From contig SNVD02009765.1 in the NCBI GenBank assembly GCA_013180625.2, positions 327,517 through 391,516 on the forward strand: 64,000 nucleotides of DNA, in the 5' to 3' direction. Source of the DNA: Boswellia sacra (taxonomy: Eukaryota; Streptophyta; Magnoliopsida; Sapindales; Burseraceae). Below are positions 44,026 through 54,424 of the stretch, piece after piece (position 1 is the first letter of the stretch; the number at the start of each line of letters is the position of its first letter). Below the pieces are notes generated by a model. The model saw nothing but the letters and a program-made list of their open reading frames with translations, did no database searches and was not told where the DNA came from. Both the position numbers and the translations under genes were made by a program.

Positions 44026-45813
44026 ATGGACTCCATAAATCTTAGAAAAACTTGTGCAAAATCATGCATAATCTTCCCTTGTGATGCAAAATATTTCGAC
44101 CATGAATCGGATTTCATTCAATTCTTACCCCACTTTCATGGCCTAGATGTTGAAAACTCATTTTTGCACTTGAGAGAATTTAAAGAGTTTTGTAATACCT
44201 ATAATGACCTAAATTGTAGCATAAACATCTTTAGATTAAAGCTTTTTCCTTTTTCTTTAAAAGATAAAGCTAAAACATGGCTACAAAATCTTAGGTCAGG
44301 ATCTATTAGCTCATGGGATGAAATGCAACAACAATTTCTTAAAAGATTCTTTCCTCCCTATAGAACAAATTCTCTCAAAGGGCAAATCATCAATTTCACT
44401 CAAAAACAAGGAGAGACCTTTTACCAATGTTGGGATAGGAATAAAGCATTGCTCAATACTTGTCCTCACCATGGTTTGGAAACATGGAGACTAGTTTTAA
44501 TTTTCTATGAAGGTCTTACACAACAAGCTAGGCATATGGTAGAATTAATGTGTAATGAGCAATTTGAAAACAAAGACCCTGATGAAGCCATGGATTTTCT
44601 AGATTTACTAGCGAAAAATGCCCAAAATTGGAACAATGTTGGCACCTATGAGGTGCCAAGAACATCTAGTAGAGGCATTTATAACTTTAGGGAGAATCAT
44701 GATTTTAATGCTAAATTTACATCCCTAGCTAGAAAAGTCGAGGACTTAAAAATGTGGTCTATGCAAGAACTTGTCTGTCACACTTGTAATTCTAGTGATC
44801 ATCCAACGGATGATTGCCCAATTATGCCTAACTTTAGGAAAAGTCTCCATGACCAAACTAATGTTTTAAACACTTTTCAAAGGTCAAATCCTAATCTTTA
44901 CTCACAAAAATTTGGATGGAAAAATCACTTGAATTTTGATTGGAGGAATGATAATCATGCACAATCTTACCAATCTCCCTTTCAATCATATCAAAATTTT
45001 CAAAAATCTCATGATCATGCATCTTATAAGGATCTTGGAGAAACATTAGATTCATTCATTGCAAAGCAAGAGGCTTTTAATAGTCAAGTTGCTCAAACTA
45101 TGGCAAACTTGAATGATGCTCTTGAAATACTCGCATTTGCACTTAAAACTCATGAGAAAGGTGAGTTTCCATCTCAACTAGAGCCAAACTCCATCAATCC
45201 ACATGTGAGTAATCCAAGGGGCCAACATCTAGACGAAGATTCGGTAAGTACTCTTCACGAAGGTAAGGTTGATAAAGAACATATTCCTAACCTTTATGAG
45301 AAAGATGATGAATCAATCTCAAAGGGTAAGGAAGAAGTTATTAAACCTACATCTAACAAGGAAAAGACCGAATCCTCACTTATGCCCTCATATCATCATG
45401 AACTTAACCAAAATGTTGGCATTGATGAATTTTTCAAGCATGATGAAAATGAGGAAGCTAATGTGGAAGACTATATCCAAAATGAGAATTTTTCAAGTCC
45501 TTCCGAAATCGAGTTAACTAGTTCACTTGAACCAAGTATGCAACAAGTGCCCATTGCTTCTGAAGAATTTTCATTGCTTGATTTTGTACAGGTGAAGGAG
45601 ATTAAGAGTTGGGAGCCATGTTTTGAAAAAAGGCAGGAAGAAACATCTGCACTAAAAAATGCATACCTCAAGGACAAACAAACTCAACTAGTGATAATCT
45701 TTTCCATTGTCACAAATAAAGGAAAAAGAGAGGTACCACCTCAATGTCATATTTTTGACCGTGGTAAATTACTTTCGAAGAGATTCCTCTTTTGGCTTTT
45801 TTATCACGATTGA
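44026..45813 (+). CDS. Athila-like Gag, open reading frame with fused protease-RT spacer remnant
   Basis: The frame is open from 43975, but the first codon there is GTG; the first ATG is 44026 (595 residues). Seen: retrotransposon gag core with LKLFPFSLKDKAKTWLQNLR and SWDEMQQQFLKRFFPPYRTN, and the zinc knuckle CHTCNSSDHPTDDC (C-x2-C-x4-H-x4-C). A low-complexity Asn/Phe-rich and acidic tail follows. The last part resembles the spacer before RT in element II, so a deletion removed the protease and fused gag to the spacer. Relative to element II, the true gag start (MADNQ-like) is also gone. Gag would form particles and package RNA. Confidence 0.85.
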   Translation: MDSINLRKTCAKSCIIFPCDAKYFDHESDFIQFLPHFHGLDVENSFLHLREFKEFCNTYNDLNCSINIFRLKLFPFSLKDKAKTWLQNLRSGSISSWDEMQQQFLKRFFPPYRTNSLKGQIINFTQKQGETFYQCWDRNKALLNTCPHHGLETWRLVLIFYEGLTQQARHMVELMCNEQFENKDPDEAMDFLDLLAKNAQNWNNVGTYEVPRTSSRGIYNFRENHDFNAKFTSLARKVEDLKMWSMQELVCHTCNSSDHPTDDCPIMPNFRKSLHDQTNVLNTFQRSNPNLYSQKFGWKNHLNFDWRNDNHAQSYQSPFQSYQNFQKSHDHASYKDLGETLDSFIAKQEAFNSQVAQTMANLNDALEILAFALKTHEKGEFPSQLEPNSINPHVSNPRGQHLDEDSVSTLHEGKVDKEHIPNLYEKDDESISKGKEEVIKPTSNKEKTESSLMPSYHHELNQNVGIDEFFKHDENEEANVEDYIQNENFSSPSEIELTSSLEPSMQQVPIASEEFSLLDFVQVKEIKSWEPCFEKRQEETSALKNAYLKDKQTQLVIIFSIVTNKGKREVPPQCHIFDRGKLLSKRFLFWLFYHD

Positions 45814-46423
45814 TCAAATTTCATCTGTTTGTGCCATATTTGCATTTTTTGTTATCATTTATAGTTTGTTTTAACTTTATTTTATGTAGTTGTGTGTTTG
45901 TATTTTATTTCTCGGTCAAGTGGCGGATACGGTACTCCGTGGCTTTTAAAGTCGATTTTTCAGTTCCCTAAAAACTGTTGCTCACGTTGCATTCATTTTC
46001 TTTTCTTTTCTCTCATTTTCTTCATAGTCTTGGGAGTCTGACTCAAAACGACCCTGTTTGCCAGTTTATAAGAAAACTGGATGGGAAGCATATCCCCAAC
46101 TCATAGAAGGTGTTTAAGTCGTTTTTGGACGTAAAACCAGAGGAAGATGTGAGCCACAGTCACAACTACCTGTACATATGCATGCGTGCCATCATTTTTG
46201 AATTTTAATGCCTTATAGCTATCATTTTTGAATTTGTATCTTTTGTTTAACTTATGGTGTCTTATTTCATCATCTTTTTTGAATTTTTATGCATAATTGT
46301 TGAATTTTTCAACAAGCAGCCGAGCTACCTATTTGGATGTCATTATTAGCATACCTTTTTACACTCCATAAATACGACATCTCTTGTTCTCTTCTTCACA
46401 CATAGTTAGAGAGTTGCATAAAC
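45814..46423 (+). other. Spacer between Gag and the LOG-like frame in element I
   Basis: Non-coding. It contains TCAAGTGGCGGATACGGTAC near 45916 and AACCAGAGGAAGATGTGAG near 46134, both also present before the LOG-like frame of element II. A TCCATAAATACGAC stretch at about 46367, some 50-60 bp before the ATG, is conserved between the two copies and could be a weak TATA element or captured leader. Confidence 0.6.
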
Positions 46424-47014
46424 ATGGAGGGAACTTCAAAACGTCGAATCCAAAAGATATGTGTATTCTGTGGATCTCGACTGGGTGAAAGTGAAGAGTT
46501 TGTCGAGGCAGCAAATTATCTTGGTAAACTACTGGCTGAAAGAAAGATTCATGTGGTTTATGGGGGAGGTAGCCTCGGGTTGATCGGTTGTGTGTCAAGA
46601 GCTGCACGTGTAGGAGGTAGTCAAGTTTTAGGAGTTATTCCTAAAGCTTTGGCTATAGAAAGCATTGTTGGAAAAACGGTTGGGCATGAGTTACAAGTCT
46701 CCTCTATGCATGAATGCATGGCACATATGCTCATCAATTCAGATGCCTTTATTGCTTTACCAGGTGGCTTTCGTACTTTTGAAAAAAATTTTCAAATTCC
46801 CTCTTGGGCCCAACTGAACCTCCATCGAAAACCCATAGGTTTGTTGAATGTTAACAATTTCTTTGATCCTTTAATAAGTTTTGTTGATGCAGCTGGTGAG
46901 TTACTTGACAAATTACAAGAAGTTAAGTATGAACCTGACCCAACTAGTACTCAAATTAATTGGGCAGGAGGGCAAAACAAAAAGTGCAAATTACATCTGA
47001 ATCTCCGTTTGTAA
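46424..47014 (+). CDS. LOG-like cytokinin riboside monophosphate phosphoribohydrolase, retrotransposon-borne, copy 1
   Basis: Intron-less frame of 196 residues from ATG. LOG enzymes release active cytokinin from its riboside monophosphate in the cytosol. Seen: KICVFCGSRLGESEEF (11-26), the Rossmann-like VVYGGGSLGLIG (44-55), VLGVIPKAL (68-76), SDAFIALPGG (106-115), WAQLNLHRKPIGLLNV (128-143). The signature PGGxGTxxE reads PGGFRTFEK (113-121): the glycine is Arg and the catalytic Glu is Lys, so activity is doubtful. About 22 residues before GELLDKL, present in copy 2, are deleted; the length is otherwise near normal. Host LOG genes have several introns, so this copy came through RNA. It lies in sense with gag inside element I. 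Confidence 0.88.
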   Translation: MEGTSKRRIQKICVFCGSRLGESEEFVEAANYLGKLLAERKIHVVYGGGSLGLIGCVSRAARVGGSQVLGVIPKALAIESIVGKTVGHELQVSSMHECMAHMLINSDAFIALPGGFRTFEKNFQIPSWAQLNLHRKPIGLLNVNNFFDPLISFVDAAGELLDKLQEVKYEPDPTSTQINWAGGQNKKCKLHLNLRL

Positions 47015-48328
47015 TGTTTTCTTGTACTTTATTTTATTTTATGAGTCTTTCGGGTCATCTCTCTTGAATAACAGAAGCTTCAGGTAATGTCCCCTATACT
47101 TTATCTCTCTACATTTAAACATTGAGGACAACGTTTCATTTGGTTGGGGGGGAAGGATAGTAGACATAAGTATGCTTTGAATTTTTTTTTCTTGAAAAAA
47201 AAAGCGAGTTAGTAATTATATTCAGAGTGCGGCGTAAGGAGTTCAAATCCTCTTGAGACGCATTCTGGGTCAGGAATGGCAGAGTAAGGAGGACCAATTT
47301 GAACTCTTGAAACCCATTCTAACCAATTTGTCATTTTATTTTGATTTTGTGAACTCATTTTAGCTAACTTGATATTATTTAGTCTTGATTTTTGAATTTT
47401 ATAACAAGGAAGTCTTATTCATTTCACTTTGAATTATTCAAATCTATGAACTCTCACAACCTTATCATTTAATAAATTGTATGCTTATGTACTCATTAAG
47501 CAAGTATTCATGAACCTTTCTTCACACACACACATATACCTTGATGCATGATTGTGGGTGACGAAATGAAATGTTGTAATATTTGAGTTCTTTTGTTTTG
47601 TTTAGGATAACAACACAAAGGAAGGGGAAAGTGTTTAAAAAAAAAAGAAAAAAGAAAAAAAGAAAAAAAAGTGAAAAAAAAGAGAGAAAGCAATTGTGGA
47701 TAAGTTTGGTCTCGTAGCCTCCTTAATTCGAGCAATTAAGCCCGAGGGGTGCCTCAACCCCTAATACCCTAAGACCAACTGGTTTGGGAGCTATTGGCCC
47801 AAAGCTCGCTACATTAATTAAGGAGAAAGCTTAATGGGATTGAACATTGCACTATCCACAAGTTTCTAAGAAAAAATAAAGCATCGGCAACCCGAGTCGT
47901 TAAGCTCGTAGGGGTGTCTTAACACCTAATGCCCTAAGGCCAACTGGTCTGGGAGTCATTAGCCTAAGGCTCGCTACGTGGGTTAAAGATGCATTTCTTC
48001 AAAAAAAAAAAGGAAAGAAAGAAAAAAATACATAAAATGAATAAATGTCCCCTACCTAAGGTTGTTAGCCTTAACAAATATTAGAACCGATATGGCTTCT
48101 GTCTAATAAGCCCCATAGTCATGTGTTGACTGAGCACAAAAAGGAGGTTTATTGATATCTTGACTGAAGAGTACATGAGTCATAAAAAAAAACGGTTGAG
48201 AGTTTGTTTATTTGGATAAAATCAAGGAGAGTGCAATAATGACCACCTTGGATGTAAAATTCTATAAATCACTTCTAAATAATAACGCTTTAATTGCTAG
48301 GGACTAGCAATAAGCTGGTTGGGGGGTG
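47015..48328 (+). other. 3' interior of element I: A-rich tract, 110-bp direct repeat, polypurine tract
   Basis: An adenine/guanine-rich stretch spans about 47636-47696. Two related blocks, about 47710-47825 and 47885-47990, share CCCTAAGACCAACTGGTTTGG-like and AAAGCTCGCTAC-like words. The purine tract TGGTTGGGGGGTG (48316-48328) abuts the 3' LTR. No coding frame was recognised. Confidence 0.75.
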
Positions 48329-49582
48329 TGATGAACACTTAAATATGTATGTTTAATAAGAGCTTAGTTCATCATATTGCATTAATAGTGTCATTAAATT
48401 CCTCAACTTAAGCATATTTGTAGTCTTTGCATCTTTGGAATTAACTTCCTCTTAATTTTGGTTTTGTTACAGGTTTGGTAAAATGAGTATAACTCTCTAT
48501 TTATAGATAAGAATGGTGTAAATCTTAATGTTTTGGAAAGATAATTAAATTATCTACAAGATTGTATTTCACGAGCATCATCAAATTCGGGTTCTTAGTG
48601 GACTAAAAATGGGCTTGAAGTGAACCCATTTGTAGATTCGGCCCAGCCTGACCATGCCTCAGTATTTTGACCATATCTCTTAGAATACGTATCTAAATTA
48701 TATAAATCAAGATGTTCTAGAAAGATGAGAGAAATATCTACGACTTTTATGAAGATATGTGATTAAAATTCACAATAATTCAAGGTCAAAATCGGTGGTG
48801 CCTTGTGACCCATTAGGACATCTTGGCCTTTACTGGGATCTTGTATTGTGTTTCTCTCTTGTGTTTTAATGTTATTAATCAATTTCCTTTTTCTTGCATT
48901 TTGTGTTCTTTCTCTTATAATGTCTTGCTAATTTCTCTCTTGCTAAGGTGAAAGGGTGAAACCTTGATATGAGAGTAAGGATTCTCTAACCCTTAATATA
49001 TGTGCTTAATAATCATAATCTTATGTTGTTTATATGATTTATATTTATTTTCTTAATCAATCTTGACACCACTCGTAAAGTGGAGGTCTTGATCCATTGT
49101 CGACAATCCTTGGCACATCAAATGCTTGGATCCTTTCTAGATGATGTATGGTTCTTCCTTACCGACACGAATCTAGTTAGGAACCTTGATTTGTTGTAGA
49201 CATATGGAGATTGGCACATTGGATGCTTGAACCCATTTACAAGAAGTGGTATAAATATTGGTAACGAAGCAAATATAATTCATATAACTAAAATGGGTTG
49301 TTTATCCTTATTTGAAATATGAAGGGCGGATCCCCTAACCTTAGCTTTCATTATTATTGTGTTAATTTCTCTTGTGTTATTCTCATTTATTATTTAAGAA
49401 CTTGTTCTTTACTCATACTTGTTGATAATATCTTGTCATCCCTTGTAATCATCCACATCATATTTGCTTGCTTATAGTTTGTAGTGCTAAAATCTTCTTC
49501 CTCATGGATCGACCCCGGACTCACTAGGTTTATTACTTTGACACTCCTATACCAGGGAGACAATCCTTTTTCGGATGCGTCA
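48329..49582 (+). repeat. 3' LTR of Athila-like element I (1254 bp, TATA deleted)
   Basis: It runs from TGATGAACAC to GGATGCGTCA. Relative to the 5' LTR it lacks 113 bp, including the TATA box. The break falls at GGTG, present at both ends of the missing block. Confidence 0.92.
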
Positions 49583-49612
49583 CATGGCTAAATGGGTTTA
49601 TTTTTGTACTTT

Positions 49613-51968
49613 TGTAGGTTATATAAAAATAACGTCTACATCCATTACAAATGATCAACCTGCTTCTTATGATGATATGCCAATGGACAAAAATGAAATG
49701 GAGCAAGATACTAAGGAGAACATGGTTGATGTTTTGGTTGAGGATGGTTCTACAAGAAATTCACATATGGGACGTGGGAAAATGCGACCTCTATATGGTC
49801 GTGGCATATGTGGGCATGGACCACGAGGTAGTATCACAAAGAGAAAGGAAGATCATCAACCAATAAAATGGTCTTGGGTCTGGGAACATTTTACAAAATA
49901 AACTGTTAAGGGTAGACATAAAGCTATTTGTAACCATTGCAAAGATGCATTGGTTGGTCATCATACAGATGGAACCAAACACTTGGCAAGCCATTTAGGA
50001 AGCTGTAAGAGTTAGAAACAAGAAAAAACAAGCAACAATTCTTAAGTTTTCAAAAGAAGCAAGATGAAAGTAATACATCGAAGATGGTCGTTGAAAAGTT
50101 TGACAAGGAAATTTGTAGGGAAAAGGTGGCTAAAATTATTGTAATGTATAAACCCCCTTTTTCTTTTGTTAAGTATGAGGGTTTTAGGGAGTTAATTTAT
50201 TATGCTCAACCTTTGTTTGTTCCCATGAGTAGAAACACATTAAAGAATGTGATTTTTAAGATATATGACATTGAAAAGGAATAGACCATGGAGATGATGG
50301 ATCCTTGTAAGAATAGAATAGGAATAACAACTGATATGTGGATTATAAGTAGTCAAAAGAAACGATACATGGTTATGACAACACATTTCATTTATGAGTA
50401 TTAGAGGTTACAAAGTCGCATCCTGAGGTAAATATATCATACATGAGACATAGTAATATTATACATTTTTTTTCAAAGAAGACTTAAATACTTAACTAGT
50501 GTTTGATTTTTACTTTTGAATATTTTTCAGGTTCATATATATTATATCTGCACAAACTGTTGAAGCACTTACTAATGAGCTAGCTCCTTTTTTGATGGAC
50601 TGGATGTTGATCGTAAGTTTTCATGTATTACTCTTGACAATTGTTCTACAATTGATGCATTGATTCCTATAATGAAAGAAAAATTGGGTGTTCATAACAT
50701 GATTTTCAAAGAAAAATTATTTCACATGAGGTGCACATCACACATTTTGAATTTGATAGTAAGAGATGGGTTAGATGTCCTTGGAGATGGGATTGATAAA
50801 ATTAGAAATAGTGTCACCTTTTAGTCTGCCATACCTAAAAGAATTGAGAGATTTGAGAGTGAAGTACGACAGATGAAAATTTCTTGTACAAGAAAATGAG
50901 CATTAGATTGTTACACTAGATAGAATTCAACTTAATTGATGTTGTCTACTGCATTAGAATATAAGATGTGTTTACTCGTTTGCATGTGCGTGAAAAAAGT
51001 TACAAATGTTTACCTACGCATTCAAACTGGGAGTTGCAAGGTTAATGTGTGAACATTTAAAGTATTTCTATAAGGTGACCCAAGTGTTTTCAGGTATGAG
51101 ATATCCTACTTTTTTTGCTTTGGTTTGTGACTTCAAATTGGCATTAACTAAATGGTGTGATTCTCCTCATTCTAAAATAAGGGAGGTGGCATAAAAAATG
51201 ATAGAAAAATTTGAAATATATTGGGAGTTCATTCACGGTGTTTTGGTAGTGGCTGTTGTATTGGATTCAAGTTATAAAATGCAATTGATTAAATTTTTCT
51301 TTCCAAAAATTCATGGAGACAATGGTTCAAAGCATGTTGGAGATGTGAAAGATATTTTTATGACTTAGAAAAGGAGTACAAACTAAAAGCTACCACTGTA
51401 GGTATAGGTGAACAAGATGAGTCGCTAGTGAGTGAGGTTCCTATGAGTGGTGGGTTGGCAGATATGACTTTTGAGTCCACTTTAGAGTATCAATCATACA
51501 TTCGTTGCACTCATAATATAGTTACTAAGTCTGAGTTAGATTTGTATTTGGAGAAGCAATGTTTGAAATATACTAGTGGCCGTTTTGATATTATCAGTTG
51601 GTGGAAGATAAATGTAGGCAAATATCCCTTGTTGGCTGAAACTTTAAAACATATTTTGTCTATTCCAATTTCTATAGTGGCTCCTGAGTTTGCGTTTGGT
51701 ACAAGTGGTAGACATTTAAGTCTCTATCATAGCAGACCACATTTAAAGACATTGGAAGTTTTGATGTGCACTCAAAATTGGTTATGGGCTTAGTCACGTG
51801 GTATGATATTCTCTTCAATGTTCAATTTTTATATTATGATCTATGTATATTTCTAACACCTTTTCTTTCCTTTTTTTTTCCGAGTGTGAATTGGTAATTG
51901 TAGAAGAAGTAATGTATGATAAGGATAAAGTGCCGTTAGGGCCATCGACATCGTCAACTTGTTCTTGA
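49613..51968 (+). pseudogene. hAT transposase (BED finger, RNase H-like, hATC), degraded
   Basis: The frame after a TTTTGTAG acceptor reads TSITNDQPASYDD, then a BED-type finger: WSWVWEHFTK, a stop, KAICNHCKDALVG and GTKHLASHLGSC. Downstream, EKFDKEICREKVAKIIVM and RIGITTDMWI match hAT transposases. The C-terminal dimerisation domain is well kept at 51428-51793: SELDLYLEKQCLKY, FDIISWWKINVGKYPLLAE, PISIVAPEFAFGTSGR, LICTQNWL-like end. Stops and shifts throughout mean no active protein. It would bind the element's termini and catalyse cut-and-paste movement. It lies inside the TIR- and TSD-bounded element. Confidence 0.88.
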
Positions 51969-52873
51969 ATTGATATGCTTAGGTTATACATGTTGGGTTG
52001 TACTTTTTGGATGTTTAGAGTTTACACTATATTTGCCTTTGTTGGGATGTGGTTTCTTTATCTTTGAAGCTTATGTTGGATGTAGTTTCTTTTATATTTG
52101 AATTATGTGTTGGATTGTGTTTTTATTTTTTCCTTTGTAGACTTGTAGAGTTGTAGCTTTTTTTTGGAATTGGTGTTTGAGCTCTGTGTTTATGTTAATT
52201 GTATTATGTGTTTATGTAATCAGTTATGTAGTGAATTGTATTATGTTTAGGTATTGAATTTTTATTTAAGGAATTGAATTATAGTTTGTAATGTAAAGTT
52301 GTTCTATTGTTTACTTGTTCTTGAATTTAAAATAATGAATTTCTAATTTTTTATACAAGATTTTGTAAATGATATCATTTATTTTATTAATTAATTTAGT
52401 AATTTGATAAAATATTATTGATAACTTAACTGGGAGAGAGTGGAATTCAATGCAAATTAAAAGAAAAATCAAATAACTATCAAAAGAGCAAGTTAAAAGA
52501 AAAAACAAATAATTGTCAAAAAAAAAGAAAAAAAATAGAAGATGAACCATACTAGGCAACTCGAACCTGGTTCCTAGGTAGCATAAAGATCCCAAGATCA
52601 AGACACCACTTGGCTAAGTTTATCAACTTGGAACAAATGGCAAAATAAATATAAGTAACAGTTTTGATATTACATTAAAAAAAATAAAAAAATATGGGGA
52701 ACAACCCTGAGAATTATAGTACCTGGCCTTGGTATCAAATTACCTGGCCTAGCCAAGACCCCAGCCCCAAAATTTTGGGGGAATTTTTCGGGGACGGGTA
52801 ATTAAAGGTCATGCTGGGGTCAAGGATTGAGATCCCTAGTCCAGCCTAGGTTTTTGATATCCATATATCCCCT

Positions 52874-53335
52874 ATCTAGGTTTAAAAATTGATTTTTTTT
52901 ATTAATAAAAATTTTCTATATAGTTAATGTTATCCTTATTAAATTCAGTCTGATGATCCCGAAAAAATTTATGGATCCGCTCCTAAACTAGATCACATAT
53001 GAACACATTAAAAACCAAATGCTAAAATATTTTTAAAAAAAATTATGACACAGATAACTTTCCAAAAATGGAGAAAAATAAAAAAAATTGTCATCCAATT
53101 CTCTCTATAATCCATGTGCTGCCACGGATCGTATTTTTTAACATCAAAATTTACAATAGTTGCATCTAAAATTTTCAATCCATAGTTTTCTCCAAATGAT
53201 CGTTATCAATAGATAAACGGAAAGGCTTCAACCAAAATTACAAATCCTAGGGCTGCAACGATTTTCATTTTACAGTGAGTTAACGACACCACATCTACTC
53301 TTACTAATGTCTCCAACATCCATCATGTTCGTTGC
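52874..53335. other. Spacer between the hAT element and Athila-like element II
   Basis: AT-rich, no feature recognised. Confidence 0.5.
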
Positions 53336-53710
53336 TGATAAACACTTAAATATGTATGCTTAATAAGAGCTTAATTCATCATATTGCATTAATAGTGTCA
53401 TTAAATTTCTCAATTTAAGCATTTTTGTAGTCTTTGCATCTTTGGAATTAACTTTCTCTTAATTTTGGTTTTGTTGTAAGTTCGGTAAAATGGGCATAAT
53501 TTTCTATTTATAGATCAAAATGGTGCAAATCTTTATTTTTTGGAAAGCTGATTAAATTATCTACAAGATTGTATTACAAGCATCAACAAATTCGGGCTCT
53601 TAATAGACCAAAAATGGGCTTGAAGTGAACCCATCTACAGTATCGGCCTAACCTGACTGTGCCTCAGTATTTTGACCATATCTCTGTTGACCCAGGTATG
53701 GCAACCCGAG

Positions 53711-53742
53711 AGAGGGGGGGGTGGGGGGGGGGTGGGGGGGGT
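53711..53742 (+). repeat. G-rich tract at the end of the solo LTR
   Basis: Runs of seven to ten G broken by single T bases, close to the LTR terminus. Confidence 0.85.
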
Positions 53743-54031
53743 GAATTGGGTTTTTATTTTTAAAAACGGATTTGTAAAACTTTTCTTGAAAGATCAAAAT
53801 TAGTTCACTATTTCTTTTGAGAATAAAGGTGAAGAAGATGAAAATAGAAGTTGCCTAAGATGCAATCAAGAGAATAGCAATAATAAACAATCACAAGTAC
53901 AAGTAAATAAAAATGATAGGGATAGAGAGAGTGCAAACTCAATTTGTGGTTTGGCAAACCTTGCCTACGTCCACGGGCTCCTAGCTCCACAAGCTAGGCT
54001 TTTCACCAAGTTGTAGAATTCTTTACAACTT

Positions 54032-54424
54032 GCTTGATGAACAACCTCACCAAGACTTTTTCCTGCTACCGTTGTTAATACCACACCAAGAGTTTTTCTT
54101 GATGAACAACCTTACCAAGGTAACTTTCTTCAACTCTTAATAATACCACACCAAGAGTTCTTCTTGATGAACAACCTCACCAAAGCAACTTCTTTCAACC
54201 CTTGATAACACCATACCAAGAGTTCTTCTTGATGAACAACCTCACCAAGGCAACTTTCTTTAACTCTTGATAACACCACACCAAGAGTTCTTTTTGATTA
54301 ACAACCTCACCAAGGCAACTTCCTTCAACTCTTGATAACACCACACCAAGAGTTTTTCTTGATGAACAACCTCACCAAGGCAACTTCTTTCAACTTTTGA
54401 TAACAACACACTAAGAGTACTCTC
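54032..54424. repeat. Tandem repeat, about 65-bp unit, six copies, in the solo LTR
   Basis: Units begin CTTGATGAACAACCTCACCAAG at about 54032, 54099, 54163, 54229, 54293 and 54359. Each contains CAACTCTTGATAACACCACA and CCAAGAGTT words. The period varies 64-67 bp. Confidence 0.85.

Larger units (their letters stand above)
42415..49582 (+). mobile_element. Athila-like Ty3/gypsy element I carrying a LOG-like gene
   Basis: The 5' LTR (42415-43781), Asp-tRNA-type primer site, open gag frame, LOG-like frame, A-rich and repeat-bearing 3' interior, purine tract and 3' LTR (48329-49582) are all present. The CATGG duplication lies at 42410-42414 and 49583-49587. Protease, RT, RNase H and integrase are missing, so it needs a helper. 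It sits in the left arm of the hAT element. The LTR pair differs mainly by a 113-bp deletion and scattered substitutions. Confidence 0.93.
40705..52865 (+). mobile_element. hAT DNA transposon, split by a retrotransposon
   Basis: Perfect 8-bp duplications TATCCCCT at 40697-40704 and 52866-52873 flank inverted termini TAAGGATGCCAAAATTACC (left) and TATGGATATCAAAAACC (right, reverse strand). The interior carries a BED-finger transposase remnant and hATC domain. Without the Athila-like insertion it measures about 5 kb, typical of an autonomous hAT. GC- and G-rich stretches near both ends (about 40770-40860 and 52740-52830) are likely subterminal regions. Confidence 0.9.

Noticed and set aside
47636..47696. 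A/G-rich run as the polypurine tract of element I
   Set aside because: It lies about 0.6 kb before the LTR; the tract next to the LTR at 48316-48328 is the proper candidate.
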